NCBI RefSeq assembly: GCF_014651035.1
Contig: NZ_BMWC01000013.1
Span: 62,001 to 126,000 of the forward strand
Length of the DNA: 64,000 bases
DNA from: Streptomyces lomondensis
GTDB taxonomy: Bacteria > Actinomycetota > Actinomycetes > Streptomycetales > Streptomycetaceae
Direction of reading: 5' to 3'
Below, in pieces: positions 8,302-17,101 of the stretch (positions within the stretch are counted from its first letter, which is position 1; each line of letters opens with the position of its first letter). Below the pieces are notes generated by a model that was not told the origin of the DNA, searched no databases, and was given only the letters and a program-made list of their open reading frames with translations. A program made the translations under genes and the position numbers.

Positions 8302-8862
8302 ATGCACTGCCCCTTCTGCAGGCACCCCGACAGCCGTGTCGTCGACAGTCGAACGACCGACGACGGCACGTCGATCCGCAGGCGCCGCCAGTGCCCTGAC
8401 TGCTCCCGTCGTTTCACGACCGTGGAGACGTGCTCGCTCATGGTGGTGAAGCGGTCCGGAGTCACTGAGCCCTTCAGCCGTACGAAGGTCATCAACGGGG
8501 TGCGCAAGGCGTGCCAGGGTCGCCCCGTCACCGAGGACGCGCTCGCCCAGCTCGGCCAGCGGGTCGAGGAGGCGGTGCGGGCCACCGGGAGCGCCGAGCT
8601 GACCACCCACGACGTGGGGCTCGCCATACTCGGCCCGTTGCAGGAGCTCGACCTCGTCGCCTATCTGCGCTTCGCCTCCGTCTACCGGGCGTTCGACTCG
8701 CTCGAGGACTTCGAGGCGGCCATCGCGGAGCTCAGAGAAGAGACGGGGCGCCCCGACGCGGACGACGGCGACCGCGAGGGCACGGCCGCGGGGGGCCAGG
8801 AAGACGACCGCGGGTGCGGAGGGACGGCACAGGTCCCCGAGCCCGCAGGCGCCGCCGACTGA
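8302..8862 (+). CDS. nrdR: Transcriptional repressor NrdR
   Basis: The 186-residue nucleotide-sensing repressor controls ribonucleotide reductase genes. It has a four-cysteine zinc ribbon at the N-terminus (MHCPFC...CPDC) followed by an ATP-cone domain (VVKRSGVTEPFSRTKVINGV). It binds ATP or dATP and represses when deoxynucleotides are plentiful. The ATG at 8302 begins exactly at the conserved MHCPFC, with GAGGAGG upstream; an in-frame TTG at 8293 is less likely. The last ~30 residues are acidic and variable. It is followed by nrdJ, probably in one transcript. Confidence 0.96.
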   Translation: MHCPFCRHPDSRVVDSRTTDDGTSIRRRRQCPDCSRRFTTVETCSLMVVKRSGVTEPFSRTKVINGVRKACQGRPVTEDALAQLGQRVEEAVRATGSAELTTHDVGLAILGPLQELDLVAYLRFASVYRAFDSLEDFEAAIAELREETGRPDADDGDREGTAAGGQEDDRGCGGTAQVPEPAGAAD

Positions 8863-9026
8863 CCGGCGGGCCGGACCCGGACGGCAGCTCCGGGCCCGGC
8901 CGGGCGGCGGCGATGTGAAGACCTGTTGCGGGCGATGTGAGTGGGTGCCCGCAATACCAGACAGAACACCGTGCCACGGGAACAACGGGGCACTTCAGGG
9001 CGTTTTCGCCCGTACAGGGAGGCGGC

Positions 9027-11906
9027 ATGACAGAGACGGCGAGCGGTCCGGCACGGAGTTCCCGCGCCAAGAGCGCCAAGGCGAGCAAGGGCCTGCGTAT
9101 CGAGCGCATCCACACCACCCCTGGGGTCCACCCCTACGACGAGGTGGCCTGGGAGCGCCGTGACGTCGTCATGACCAACTGGCGCGACGGCTCGGTCAAC
9201 TTCGAGCAGCGCGGCGTCGAGTTCCCCGACTTCTGGTCGGTGAACGCGGTCAACATCGTCACCAGCAAGTACTTCCGCGGTGCCGTCGGCACCCCGCAGC
9301 GCGAGACCAGCCTCAGGCAGCTGATCGACCGCATCGTGAAGACGTACCGGAAGGCCGGAGAGGACCACAAGTACTTCGCCTCGCCCGCCGACGCCGAGAT
9401 CTTCGAGCACGAGCTGGCGTACGCCCTCCTGCACCAGATCTTCAGCTTCAACAGCCCCGTCTGGTTCAACGTGGGCACGCCGCAGCCCCAGCAGGTCTCC
9501 GCCTGCTTCATCCTGTCCGTCGACGACTCCATGGAGTCGATCCTCGACTGGTACAAGGAAGAGGGCATGATTTTCAAGGGCGGCTCCGGCGCCGGCCTCA
9601 ACCTCTCCCGGATCCGCTCCTCCAAGGAGCTGCTGTCCTCCGGTGGTAACGCCTCCGGCCCGGTCTCCTTCATGCGCGGCGCCGACGCCTCCGCAGGAAC
9701 GATCAAGTCCGGTGGCGCCACCCGTCGCGCCGCCAAGATGGTCGTGCTCGACGTCGACCACCCGGACATCGAGGACTTCATCGAGACCAAGGTCAAGGAA
9801 GAGGAGAAGATCCGCGTCCTGCGCGACGCGGGCTTCGACATGGACCTGGGCGGGGACGACATCACCTCCGTCCAGTACCAGAACGCCAACAACTCGGTCC
9901 GTGTCAACGACGAGTTCATGAAGGCGGTCGAGCAGGGCGGCCGGTTCGGACTGCGCGGCCGGATGGCCGGTGAGGTCATCGAGGAGGTCGACGCCAAGGC
10001 GCTCTTCCGCAAGATCGCCCAGGCCGCCTGGGCCTGCGCCGACCCCGGCATCCAGTACGACGACACCATCAACAACTGGCACACCTGCCCCGAGTCCGGC
10101 CGGATCACCGCGTCGAACCCGTGCAGCGAGTACATGCACCTGGACAACACGTCCTGCAACCTGGCCTCGCTGAACCTGATGAAGTTCCTGAAGGACGACG
10201 GCAAGGGCAACCAGTCCTTCGAGGCCGAGCGCTTCCAGAAGGTCGTCGAGCTGGTCATCACCGCGATGGACATCTCGATCTGCTTCGCGGACTTCCCGAC
10301 CCAGAAGATCGGCGAGAACACGCGCGCGTTCCGCCAGCTCGGCATCGGCTACGCCAACCTCGGCGCCCTGCTGATGGCCACCGGCCACGCCTACGACTCC
10401 GACGGCGGCCGCGCCCTCGCCGGCGCCATCACCTCCCTGATGACGGGTACGGCGTACCGCCGGTCCGCCGAACTGGCCGCGGTCGTCGGCCCGTACGACG
10501 GCTACGCCCGCAACGCCGACGCCCACAAGCGCGTCATGAAGCAGCACTCGGACGCCAACGACAAGGCCGTCCGCATGGACGACCTGGACACCCCGGTGTG
10601 GGCCGCCGCCAGCGAGGCCTGGGGAGACGTCCTGCGCCTCGGCGAGAAGAACGGTTTCCGTAACTCCCAGGCCTCCGTGCTCGCCCCGACCGGCACCATC
10701 GGTCTCGCGATGTCCTGCGACACCACCGGTGTCGAGCCCGACCTCGCGCTGGTCAAGTTCAAGAAGCTGGTCGGCGGCGGCTCGATGCAGATCGTCAACG
10801 GCACCGTCCCGCAGGCCCTGCGCCGCCTCGGCTACCTCGAAGAGCAGATCGAGGCGATCGTCGCCCACATCGCCGAGCACGGCAACGTGATCGACGCCCC
10901 GGGCCTCAAGCCCGAGCACTACGAGGTGTTCGACTGCGCCATGGGCGAGCGGGCCATCTCCCCGATGGGCCACGTCCGCATGATGGCCGCGATCCAGCCG
11001 TGGATCTCCGGCGCCATCTCCAAGACGGTCAACATGCCGGAGACGGCGACCGTCGAGGAGGTCGAGGAGATCTACTTCGAGGCCTGGAAGCTGGGCGTCA
11101 AGGCGCTCGCGATCTACCGCGACAACTGCAAGGTCGGCCAGCCGCTCTCCGCCAAGAAGAAGGAGGAGAAGAAGGCCGAGGAGCCCGCGGTCGTCGAGAC
11201 CAAGGTCGAGAAGGTCGTCGAGTACCGTCCGGTCCGCAAGCGCCTCCCGAAGGGACGTCCCGGCATCACCACGTCCTTCACCGTCGGCGGTGCCGAGGGC
11301 TACATGACCGCCAACTCCTACCCGGACGACGGTCTCGGCGAGGTCTTCCTGAAGATGTCCAAGCAGGGCTCGACCCTCGCGGGCATGATGGACGCCTTCT
11401 CCATCGCGGTCTCCGTCGGCCTCCAGTACGGCGTGCCCCTGGAGACGTATGTCTCGAAGTTCACGAACATGCGCTTCGAGCCGGCCGGTATGACGGACGA
11501 CCCGGACGTGCGGATGGCCCAGTCGATCGTCGACTACATCTTCCGCCGCCTGGCGCTGGACTTCCTGCCCTTCGAGACGCGTTCCGCGCTCGGCATCCAC
11601 TCCGCCGAGGAGCGCCAGCGTCACCTGGAGACCGGTTCGTACGAGCCGTCCGAGGACGAGGTCGACGTCGAGGGCCTGGCCCAGTCGGCGCCGCGGGCCC
11701 AGGAGCTGAAGGCCGTCACCGCGCCGAAGAACGACGAGGCGGCCCAGCCCGCCCCGCAGCAGGCCCACACCAGTGCCGAACTGGTCGAGATGCAGCTGGG
11801 CATCCAGGCCGACGCCCCGCTGTGCTTCTCCTGCGGCACGAAGATGCAGCGCGCCGGTTCCTGCTACATCTGCGAGGGCTGCGGCTCGACCAGCGGTTGC
11901 AGCTGA
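9027..11906 (+). CDS. nrdJ: Class II (adenosylcobalamin-dependent) ribonucleotide reductase
   Basis: The 959-residue enzyme reduces ribonucleotides to deoxyribonucleotides independently of oxygen using coenzyme B12. Key segments are NSPVWFNVG, the redox cysteine in QVSACFILSVDD, the radical-site NPCSEYMHLDNTSCNLASLNL and a C-terminal zinc-ribbon-like tail with CFSCG and CYICEGCG that carries reducing cysteines. ATG 9027 has AGGGAGG at 6 nt; an upstream in-frame ATG at 8937 lacks one and adds unconserved sequence. A Lys/Glu-rich linker sits near residue 710. The 164-bp gap from nrdR contains no terminator, so nrdR-nrdJ is read as an operon. Confidence 0.96.
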   Translation: MTETASGPARSSRAKSAKASKGLRIERIHTTPGVHPYDEVAWERRDVVMTNWRDGSVNFEQRGVEFPDFWSVNAVNIVTSKYFRGAVGTPQRETSLRQLIDRIVKTYRKAGEDHKYFASPADAEIFEHELAYALLHQIFSFNSPVWFNVGTPQPQQVSACFILSVDDSMESILDWYKEEGMIFKGGSGAGLNLSRIRSSKELLSSGGNASGPVSFMRGADASAGTIKSGGATRRAAKMVVLDVDHPDIEDFIETKVKEEEKIRVLRDAGFDMDLGGDDITSVQYQNANNSVRVNDEFMKAVEQGGRFGLRGRMAGEVIEEVDAKALFRKIAQAAWACADPGIQYDDTINNWHTCPESGRITASNPCSEYMHLDNTSCNLASLNLMKFLKDDGKGNQSFEAERFQKVVELVITAMDISICFADFPTQKIGENTRAFRQLGIGYANLGALLMATGHAYDSDGGRALAGAITSLMTGTAYRRSAELAAVVGPYDGYARNADAHKRVMKQHSDANDKAVRMDDLDTPVWAAASEAWGDVLRLGEKNGFRNSQASVLAPTGTIGLAMSCDTTGVEPDLALVKFKKLVGGGSMQIVNGTVPQALRRLGYLEEQIEAIVAHIAEHGNVIDAPGLKPEHYEVFDCAMGERAISPMGHVRMMAAIQPWISGAISKTVNMPETATVEEVEEIYFEAWKLGVKALAIYRDNCKVGQPLSAKKKEEKKAEEPAVVETKVEKVVEYRPVRKRLPKGRPGITTSFTVGGAEGYMTANSYPDDGLGEVFLKMSKQGSTLAGMMDAFSIAVSVGLQYGVPLETYVSKFTNMRFEPAGMTDDPDVRMAQSIVDYIFRRLALDFLPFETRSALGIHSAEERQRHLETGSYEPSEDEVDVEGLAQSAPRAQELKAVTAPKNDEAAQPAPQQAHTSAELVEMQLGIQADAPLCFSCGTKMQRAGSCYICEGCGSTSGCS

Positions 11907-11930
11907 TACCGAGCGTCTGAGGAGATGACA

Positions 11931-11962
11931 GAGGGGCACCGTCCACGGGACGGTGCCCCTCT
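11931..11962 (+). terminator. Terminator of nrdRJ
   Basis: A near-perfect hairpin (arms GAGGGGCACCGTC and GACGGTGCCCCTC) begins 24 bp after the nrdJ stop, between it and the convergent TerD gene. Confidence 0.85.
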
Positions 11963-11983
11963 CGTCGTTCCGCAGCGCAGGGC

Positions 11984-12517
11984 TTACGGACGGTGTGCCG
12001 CGCCCATCGTCCTGGCGAAGGACACCGGGTCGCCCTCGAAGCCACGGATGCCGGGATGGAAGCTCCACGGGCCGGAGCCGTCCCGCGTGAACTCCGCGAC
12101 CGTCGCCGCCGTCGCTCCCAGGACGCCGCCGAAGTCGTCCTCGGCGAGGACGTCGTACCCCTCGCGGATGCGCAGGCCGGGGTTGACCACGCTGACGAAG
12201 GTCCGTTCCGCCGGCCGCTGCTGGATGACGACACCGACCACCACGCGCGCGTACCGGCTGTCGAGCCGGTCGAGTTCCAGCGTCATGACCTCGTCGTAGC
12301 CGAAGCCCTGGCCGTCCTTGCTGTCCCGGTTGAGATAGATGGTGCCGTCGGGAGAGCGGCTGTCGAAGTGCACCACGTAGGCGGGATCGCCGTGCGGATC
12401 GTCCGCGGGATAGGTCGCCGCGACGAGATCCAGGTCGGTGGACGGCTGCCCCGCCGGACTGGGATCCCACCGCACCGCGATCTCGACCTTGCGAAGTCCC
12501 TTGTTGAGCCCGTCCAC
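11984..12517 (-). CDS. TerD-family (tellurium resistance/calcium-binding) protein
   Basis: This 177-residue TerD-domain protein has LNKGLRKVEIAVRWD, then STDLDLVAATY, DSRSPDGTIYLNRD with an acidic DGQGFGYDE loop that could bind Ca2+, and VVIQQRPAERTFVSVVNPGLRI. TerD proteins are cytoplasmic calcium-binding stress proteins; their biochemical job is unsettled. GTG 12517 is preferred because GGAAGGGGA lies just upstream; GTG 12574, adding 19 residues, is the alternative. It is transcribed toward nrdJ and away from the DUF4937 gene. No other ter genes are nearby. Confidence 0.82.
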   Translation of the reverse strand: MDGLNKGLRKVEIAVRWDPSPAGQPSTDLDLVAATYPADDPHGDPAYVVHFDSRSPDGTIYLNRDSKDGQGFGYDEVMTLELDRLDSRYARVVVGVVIQQRPAERTFVSVVNPGLRIREGYDVLAEDDFGGVLGATAATVAEFTRDGSGPWSFHPGIRGFEGDPVSFARTMGAAHRP

Positions 12518-12673
12518 CAGAGTCCCCTTCCCCGTACCGGCCCGCCCGTTCGCCCCCAACTGCCGGGCGCTCACGACTGTTTGTCCATCCTGCCACGCGC
12601 GCGGGTGCGCGCGTGGCGGAGCGGTCCAGCCGAGAGTGACCGGCGCCACGCCCGGTGGCCTTACCATGGCGCG

Positions 12674-13279
12674 GTGCTGGTCAAGTGGATTCGCTGCACC
12701 GTGGTGGACCGCCGCGGTTTCGAGCGGGGGCAGCGGAAGTGGGCGGGGCTTCTGGGGGAGCCGGGGTTTCGCGGGCAGGGGGGTGGCTGGAGCCGGATGC
12801 GGCCGGACGTGGCGCACATCTTCGCGTTCTGGGAGAGCCGTGCCTTCTACGACTCCTTCATGGCACGGTCCCACGACCGGCTCGCGTCGGCCCAGTCGGG
12901 CACCTTCAAGGACGCGCAGGTCAGACTGTTCGACTACCGCTTCGATGTGAAGACGGGCTTCGAACCGCGCTTCACGGACGCCGACCTGCTGCGGGTGGCG
13001 CTGTGCCGGGTCCACGAGGAGCGGGCCGAGCACTTCGTGCTGATGCAGGAGAAGGTCTGGAACCCGGCCATGGCCGGCTCGCCCGGCATGGTGCGGGGGC
13101 TGTTCGGCGAGGCGCCCGGGCACGAGTACCTCGTGCTGTCGATGTGGCGGTCGGCCGCCGAGCACGGCAAGTACCGCACCGAACGCGTGGAACGCCTCGC
13201 CCTGCGGGCCCAGACGGAGGCGGATGTGGCGGCGCTCACCGGGGACGTCGTGGACATGGAGCCGAGCTGGACGGTGTGA
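12674..13279 (+). CDS. YdbC-like DUF4937 domain protein
   Basis: This 201-residue conserved actinobacterial protein begins VLVKWIRCTVVDRRGFERGQRKW. It has two similar halves (HIFAFWESRAFYDSFM and YLVLSMWRSAAEHGKYR), the pattern of dimeric alpha-beta-barrel monooxygenase-like folds in YdbC/DUF4937 proteins. No catalytic residues are assignable and the function is unknown. The GTG start has no Shine-Dalgarno; TACCAT lies 6 nt upstream (12662-12667), so a leaderless transcript is likely. It is divergent from the TerD gene. Confidence 0.75.
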   Translation: MLVKWIRCTVVDRRGFERGQRKWAGLLGEPGFRGQGGGWSRMRPDVAHIFAFWESRAFYDSFMARSHDRLASAQSGTFKDAQVRLFDYRFDVKTGFEPRFTDADLLRVALCRVHEERAEHFVLMQEKVWNPAMAGSPGMVRGLFGEAPGHEYLVLSMWRSAAEHGKYRTERVERLALRAQTEADVAALTGDVVDMEPSWTV

Positions 13280-13350
13280 CTCCGGGCGCCCTGGGCGGTG
13301 TGGTCCCGAAGGGTCTGGACGGACGGGTTCCGATCGGGCAGACGTGCGAC

Positions 13351-13381
13351 CTGTGTGATCTGCAGTGCAGAATCTGTGTGA
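13351..13381 (+). promoter_or_regulatory. Direct repeat plus palindrome upstream of the phosphatase gene
   Basis: Two copies of CTGTGTGA (13351-13358 and 13374-13381) flank the 13-bp palindrome TCTGCAGTGCAGA (13359-13371). A -10-like TAGGGT follows at 13432-13437, six bases before the ATG. It looks like a regulator-binding region; the binder is unknown. Confidence 0.4.
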
Positions 13382-13443
13382 CCTACGCTGTATGAGTACG
13401 GTACGTGTGCTCGACGAGCCCTCACCCGATCTAGGGTTTTGGC

Positions 13444-14103
13444 ATGGCACGACCACGGCGCATCGTCCTTGTCCGGCACGGCGAGTCAACGGGCAATGTT
13501 GATGACTCCGTGTACGAGCGTGAACCCGACCACGCCCTGGCGCTGACCGAGCGGGGCCGGCGGCAGGCGGAGGCGACCGGTGACCACCTGCGCGAGCTGT
13601 TCGGCGGCGAGCGCGTCAGCGTCTACGTCTCCCCGTACCGCCGTACGCACGAGACGTTGCGGGCCTTCCGCCTCGACCCCGGGCTGATACGGGTACGCGA
13701 GGAGCCCCGGCTGCGCGAGCAGGACTGGGGCAACTGGCAGGACCGGGACGAGGTCCGCCTGCAGAAGGCCTACCGTGACGCCTACGGCCACTTCTTCTAC
13801 CGCTTCGCCCAGGGCGAGTCCGGCGCCGACGTCTACGACCGGGTCGGCGGCTTCCTGGAGAGCCTGTTCCGGAGTTTCGAGGACCCCGACCACCCGCCGA
13901 ACGTCCTGATCGTGACCCACGGCCTGGCCATGCGGCTGTTCTGCATGCGGTGGTTCCACTGGACGGTCGCGGAGTTCGAGTCGCTGTCGAACCCGGGGAA
14001 CGGCGAGGTGCGGATGCTCGTTCTGGGAGACGACGGCAAGTACACGCTCGACCGGCCGTTCGACCGCTGGCGTGATCCCGAACCGTACGGGATCACCGGA
14101 TAG
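13444..14103 (+). CDS. Histidine phosphatase (phosphoglycerate-mutase-like) family protein
   Basis: The 219-residue branch-1 histidine phosphatase has the phosphoacceptor motif LVRHGES at residues 9-15, the SPYRRTHET arginine segment, an acidic EQDWGNWQDRDE region and the second histidine in VLIVTHGLAMR. Substrates in this superfamily range from phosphoglycerate to phosphoproteins; the local substrate cannot be told. The start is probably leaderless: TAGGGT lies 6 nt upstream and there is no Shine-Dalgarno. The ADP-ribosylglycohydrolase gene begins 12 bp after the stop, so the two are likely co-transcribed. Confidence 0.9.
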   Translation: MARPRRIVLVRHGESTGNVDDSVYEREPDHALALTERGRRQAEATGDHLRELFGGERVSVYVSPYRRTHETLRAFRLDPGLIRVREEPRLREQDWGNWQDRDEVRLQKAYRDAYGHFFYRFAQGESGADVYDRVGGFLESLFRSFEDPDHPPNVLIVTHGLAMRLFCMRWFHWTVAEFESLSNPGNGEVRMLVLGDDGKYTLDRPFDRWRDPEPYGITG

Positions 14104-14115
14104 AGTGGCAGGGCG

Positions 14116-15021
14116 ATGACCGCTGACTCCGCCCCCGATGTGCGCCTGGACCGCGCCCTGGCCGCGCTGCGCGGACTTTCCGTGGGGGACGCCCTGGGCT
14201 CCCAGTACTTCGTGCCGGTGAACTACCCGCTGCTGAAGCGTCGCGAGGTGCCGTCCGGGCCGTGGCAGTGGACCGACGACACGGAGATGGCCGCTTCCGT
14301 CGTCGCCGTCCTGGCCGTACACCACCGCATCGACCAGGACGCTCTGGCCCGCTCCTTCGCCGAGCACCACGATTTCGACCGGGGCTACGGTCCCTCGGTC
14401 AACCGCCTCCTGCGGCTCGTCGGGGAGGGCGGCGACTGGCGCGAACTCGCCGCCGGGCTCTTCAACGGACAGGGGTCCTGGGGCAACGGCGCCGCGATGC
14501 GGATCGCCCCGCTGGGCGCCTGGTACGCGGACGACCCGGAGCAGGCGACCCACCAGGCGGAGATCTCGGCCTACACCACCCACCAGCACCGCGAGGCCGT
14601 CGTCGGAGCCATGGCCGTCGCCGCGGCCGCCGCGTTCGCCGCCGCGCCGGGCGGGCCGCCCGGCGCCGAGGCTCTCCTCGACGGGGTCATCGACCTGGTG
14701 CCGAAGAGCGCGGTCGGCGCGGGGCTGCGCCGGGCCCGGGACATGCTCGACTACGGCGACGCGACCACGGTCGCGGCGGTGCTGGGATGCGGGCGGCGGA
14801 CGACCGCCCATGACACCGTGCCCTTCGCTCTGTGGTCGGCCGCGAGAAGCCTCGGCGACTATGAGCAGGCCTTCTGGACGACCGCCCAGGCCGGCGGGGA
14901 CGTCGACACCACCTGCGCCATCGTCGGTGGCGTGCTCGCTTCGGGGAAGGCGGGGACGCCGCCTGCCGAGTGGGTGGGGCTGACGGAGCCGCTCCCGGAC
15001 TGGGTGCCCACATCGGGCTAG
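14116..15021 (+). CDS. ADP-ribosylglycohydrolase family protein (DraG-like)
   Basis: This 301-residue all-helical, dinuclear-metal hydrolase fold removes ADP-ribose from proteins or small molecules. The metal ligands are visible: WTDDTEMA near residue 55, GSWGNGAAMRIAPLG near 125 and the C-terminal AGGDVDTTCAIVGG. The catalytic core is complete. It sits 12 bp behind the histidine phosphatase, which suggests a paired cellular role in removing phospho- or ADP-ribosyl groups, but that is inference. Confidence 0.9.
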   Translation: MTADSAPDVRLDRALAALRGLSVGDALGSQYFVPVNYPLLKRREVPSGPWQWTDDTEMAASVVAVLAVHHRIDQDALARSFAEHHDFDRGYGPSVNRLLRLVGEGGDWRELAAGLFNGQGSWGNGAAMRIAPLGAWYADDPEQATHQAEISAYTTHQHREAVVGAMAVAAAAAFAAAPGGPPGAEALLDGVIDLVPKSAVGAGLRRARDMLDYGDATTVAAVLGCGRRTTAHDTVPFALWSAARSLGDYEQAFWTTAQAGGDVDTTCAIVGGVLASGKAGTPPAEWVGLTEPLPDWVPTSG

Positions 15022-15366
15022 CGATCAGAACTCTCCGTGCATCTCGGGAACTCTCCGTGACCGACCGCTCGTTGTCCTGACAACCGCTGTGCGAGCCATC
15101 AGGGGCGCGTACACGTCGGAGGTCCGTTCGGGAGCGCAAGGGGGGTGGGCATGGAGGTCCTGCTCGCTGTTCTCATCCGTTGCTGGGGCGCGTTCGCACG
15201 TCGCCTGGGAAGGCGCGCGCGGGTGGCCGGACCGCTGCCCTCGCCGTTCGTCCCCCGGGCCCGGTCCGGCCACCCGCGGCCGGTGGCGAACCGGCCCGGC
15301 AGCCGCCGGCAGGCATACGTCACGCCCGCCGGTGAGCCGCCGACGCCGGCTCGCGGTGCCTCTTTG
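15022..15366. other. Gap between convergent ADP-ribosylglycohydrolase and MFS genes
   Basis: The 345 bp hold no credible gene. The only structure seen is a direct repeat of AACTCTCCGTG in the first 45 bases after the stop, plus GC-rich inverted repeats without a clear T-run. Confidence 0.5.
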
Positions 15367-16914
15367 TCAGCCGAGCCCCGGCCCGGCCGATCCGGACAGC
15401 GCCTCCAGGTCGCTCTTGCGGACCCGGATCACCAGCCAGGCGGTGGCCAGGGCGAGGACGGCCATCGCGGCGGCCGGGATGAAGGCCGTGGCGATGCCCT
15501 GGGCCAGCACCTCGTGCCCCCACGGCGCCGGCAGCTGCTGGGTCCTGGCGAACTCCGCCTTCTGCTCCGCCGAGCTCTCGGCCATGAACTGCGGAATCTG
15601 CTTCTCCGCCTCGTCCCTGGTCGCGGTGCCGAAGACCGTCGTCAGGATGGACAGACCCAGCGATCCGCCCACCTGCTGCGTGGTGTTGAGCAGCCCGGAG
15701 GCGGCACCGGCCTCATGCTGGGCGACACCGGAGACGGCGGTGAGCGTCAGCGTCACGAAGTTCAGGCCCATGCCGAAGCCGAACACCAGCATCGGCCCGA
15801 GGACCCCGCTGACGTACGAGCTGTCGGAGCTGATGAGCGCCTGCCAGGCCAGGCCGATCATCGCGAGTGCCGAGCCCACGACCATGAACGGCTTGGGTCC
15901 CAGCACCGGGAGGAGCCGCTGCGACAGCCCCGCCCCGAGAGCGATCACGACCGTCACCGGCAGGAAGGCGAGCCCCGCCTCGATCGGGCCGTACCCGAGC
16001 ACGTTCTGCACGAACAGCACGATGTAGAAGAACATGCCGAACATCGCGGCGGCCAGGCTCAGCATGATCACGTAGGTGCCCGAGCGGTTCCGGTCGGCGA
16101 ACATCCGCAGCGGGGTGATCGGCTCCTTGGCCCGCGACTCGATGAACCCGAAGGCGAGCAGCAGGACCACAGCGGCGCCGAAGGACCCGATGGTGAGGCT
16201 GTCCCGCCACCCCTCGTCCGCGGCCCGGATGAAGCCGTAGACGAGGGACGCCATGCCGGCTGTCGAGGTCACCGCCCCCGCGATGTCGAAGCGGCCGGAG
16301 TGCCGTTCGGACTCGCCTATGTAGAGCGGTGTGAGCACGGCGATCAGCACGCCGATCGGCACGTTCACGAAGAGCACCCAGCGCCAGTCGAGCCACTCGG
16401 TGAGCATGCCGCCCGCGAGCAGGCCGATGGCGCCGCCCCCCGCGGACACCGCGGCGAAGACGCCGAAGGCCCGGTTGCGTTCCGGCCCCTCGGGGAACGT
16501 GGTGGTGATGAGCGCCAGCGAGGTGGGCGACGCGATCGCGCCTCCCACGCCCTGGAGGACCCGCGCGGCCAGCAACTGCCAGGGCTCCTGGGCGAGCCCG
16601 CCGAGCAGCGAGGCGACGGTGAACAGCAGGATGCCGGTCATGAAGACCCGGCGGCGACCGAGGATGTCACCGGCGCGTCCGCCCAGGAGCAGCAGTCCGC
16701 CGAAGGTGAGTGTGTACGAGCTGACGACCCAGGTGAGGTCGGTCGTGCTGAACCGGAGCGCGTCTTGAATGTGCGGGAGCGCGATGTTCACAATCGTCGC
16801 GTCGAGTACCACCATGAGTTGGCAGGCCGCGATGACGGTGAGCGCGATGCCGGGGCGCCCCTCCCGGCGGGCCGCACCTGGCTTCTGGTCCTGGAGCAAT
16901 GGAGAGGTTGTCAC
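15367..16914 (-). CDS. MFS drug exporter, DHA2 (EmrB/QacA) family
   Basis: This 515-residue proton-coupled exporter of the 14-transmembrane DHA2 group has the motif C region and early signature LDATIVNIALPHIQ with the DHA2 acidic residue, motif A-like GGRAGDILGRRR, and repeated hydrophobic segments throughout. It probably exports a toxic or signalling small molecule across the plasma membrane. The GTG start at 16914 has GGGGGA at about 6 nt. It is transcribed divergently from a TetR gene, with two near-identical operators between them, so the TetR protein very likely represses it. Confidence 0.92.
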   Translation of the reverse strand: MTTSPLLQDQKPGAARREGRPGIALTVIAACQLMVVLDATIVNIALPHIQDALRFSTTDLTWVVSSYTLTFGGLLLLGGRAGDILGRRRVFMTGILLFTVASLLGGLAQEPWQLLAARVLQGVGGAIASPTSLALITTTFPEGPERNRAFGVFAAVSAGGGAIGLLAGGMLTEWLDWRWVLFVNVPIGVLIAVLTPLYIGESERHSGRFDIAGAVTSTAGMASLVYGFIRAADEGWRDSLTIGSFGAAVVLLLAFGFIESRAKEPITPLRMFADRNRSGTYVIMLSLAAAMFGMFFYIVLFVQNVLGYGPIEAGLAFLPVTVVIALGAGLSQRLLPVLGPKPFMVVGSALAMIGLAWQALISSDSSYVSGVLGPMLVFGFGMGLNFVTLTLTAVSGVAQHEAGAASGLLNTTQQVGGSLGLSILTTVFGTATRDEAEKQIPQFMAESSAEQKAEFARTQQLPAPWGHEVLAQGIATAFIPAAAMAVLALATAWLVIRVRKSDLEALSGSAGPGLG

Positions 16915-16937
16915 TATGGGTCCCCCACGAGTGCATT

Positions 16938-17005
16938 AGTGAACGCTCGCGTTCACTGTCGCGTCAACCGTAGTGAGTCCCGGACAGTGAACGCAAGCGT
17001 TCACT
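16938..17005. promoter_or_regulatory. Twin 20-bp TetR operators
   Basis: AGTGAACGCTCGCGTTCACT (16938-16957) and AGTGAACGCAAGCGTTCACT (16986-17005) are palindromes differing only in the central bases, with centres 48 bp apart in the divergent promoter region. They are the evident binding sites of the adjacent TetR regulator. Confidence 0.88.
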
Positions 17006-17101
17006 TACTGCGTCGTCGTTCGGCACGTCCCCCGTCGGTGCCGTCCGGCGCTTTCCCCATCCCCGGAATCCCCGCTTCCTCTGCTTCTTGGAGAGAGTCC
17101 G

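Noticed and set aside
8682..12596. A 1304-codon minus-strand open frame opposite nrdJ
   Set aside because: It is antisense to a fully conserved nrdJ, lacks protein-like composition, and only its last part overlaps the real TerD gene in another context. High GC content routinely creates such frames.
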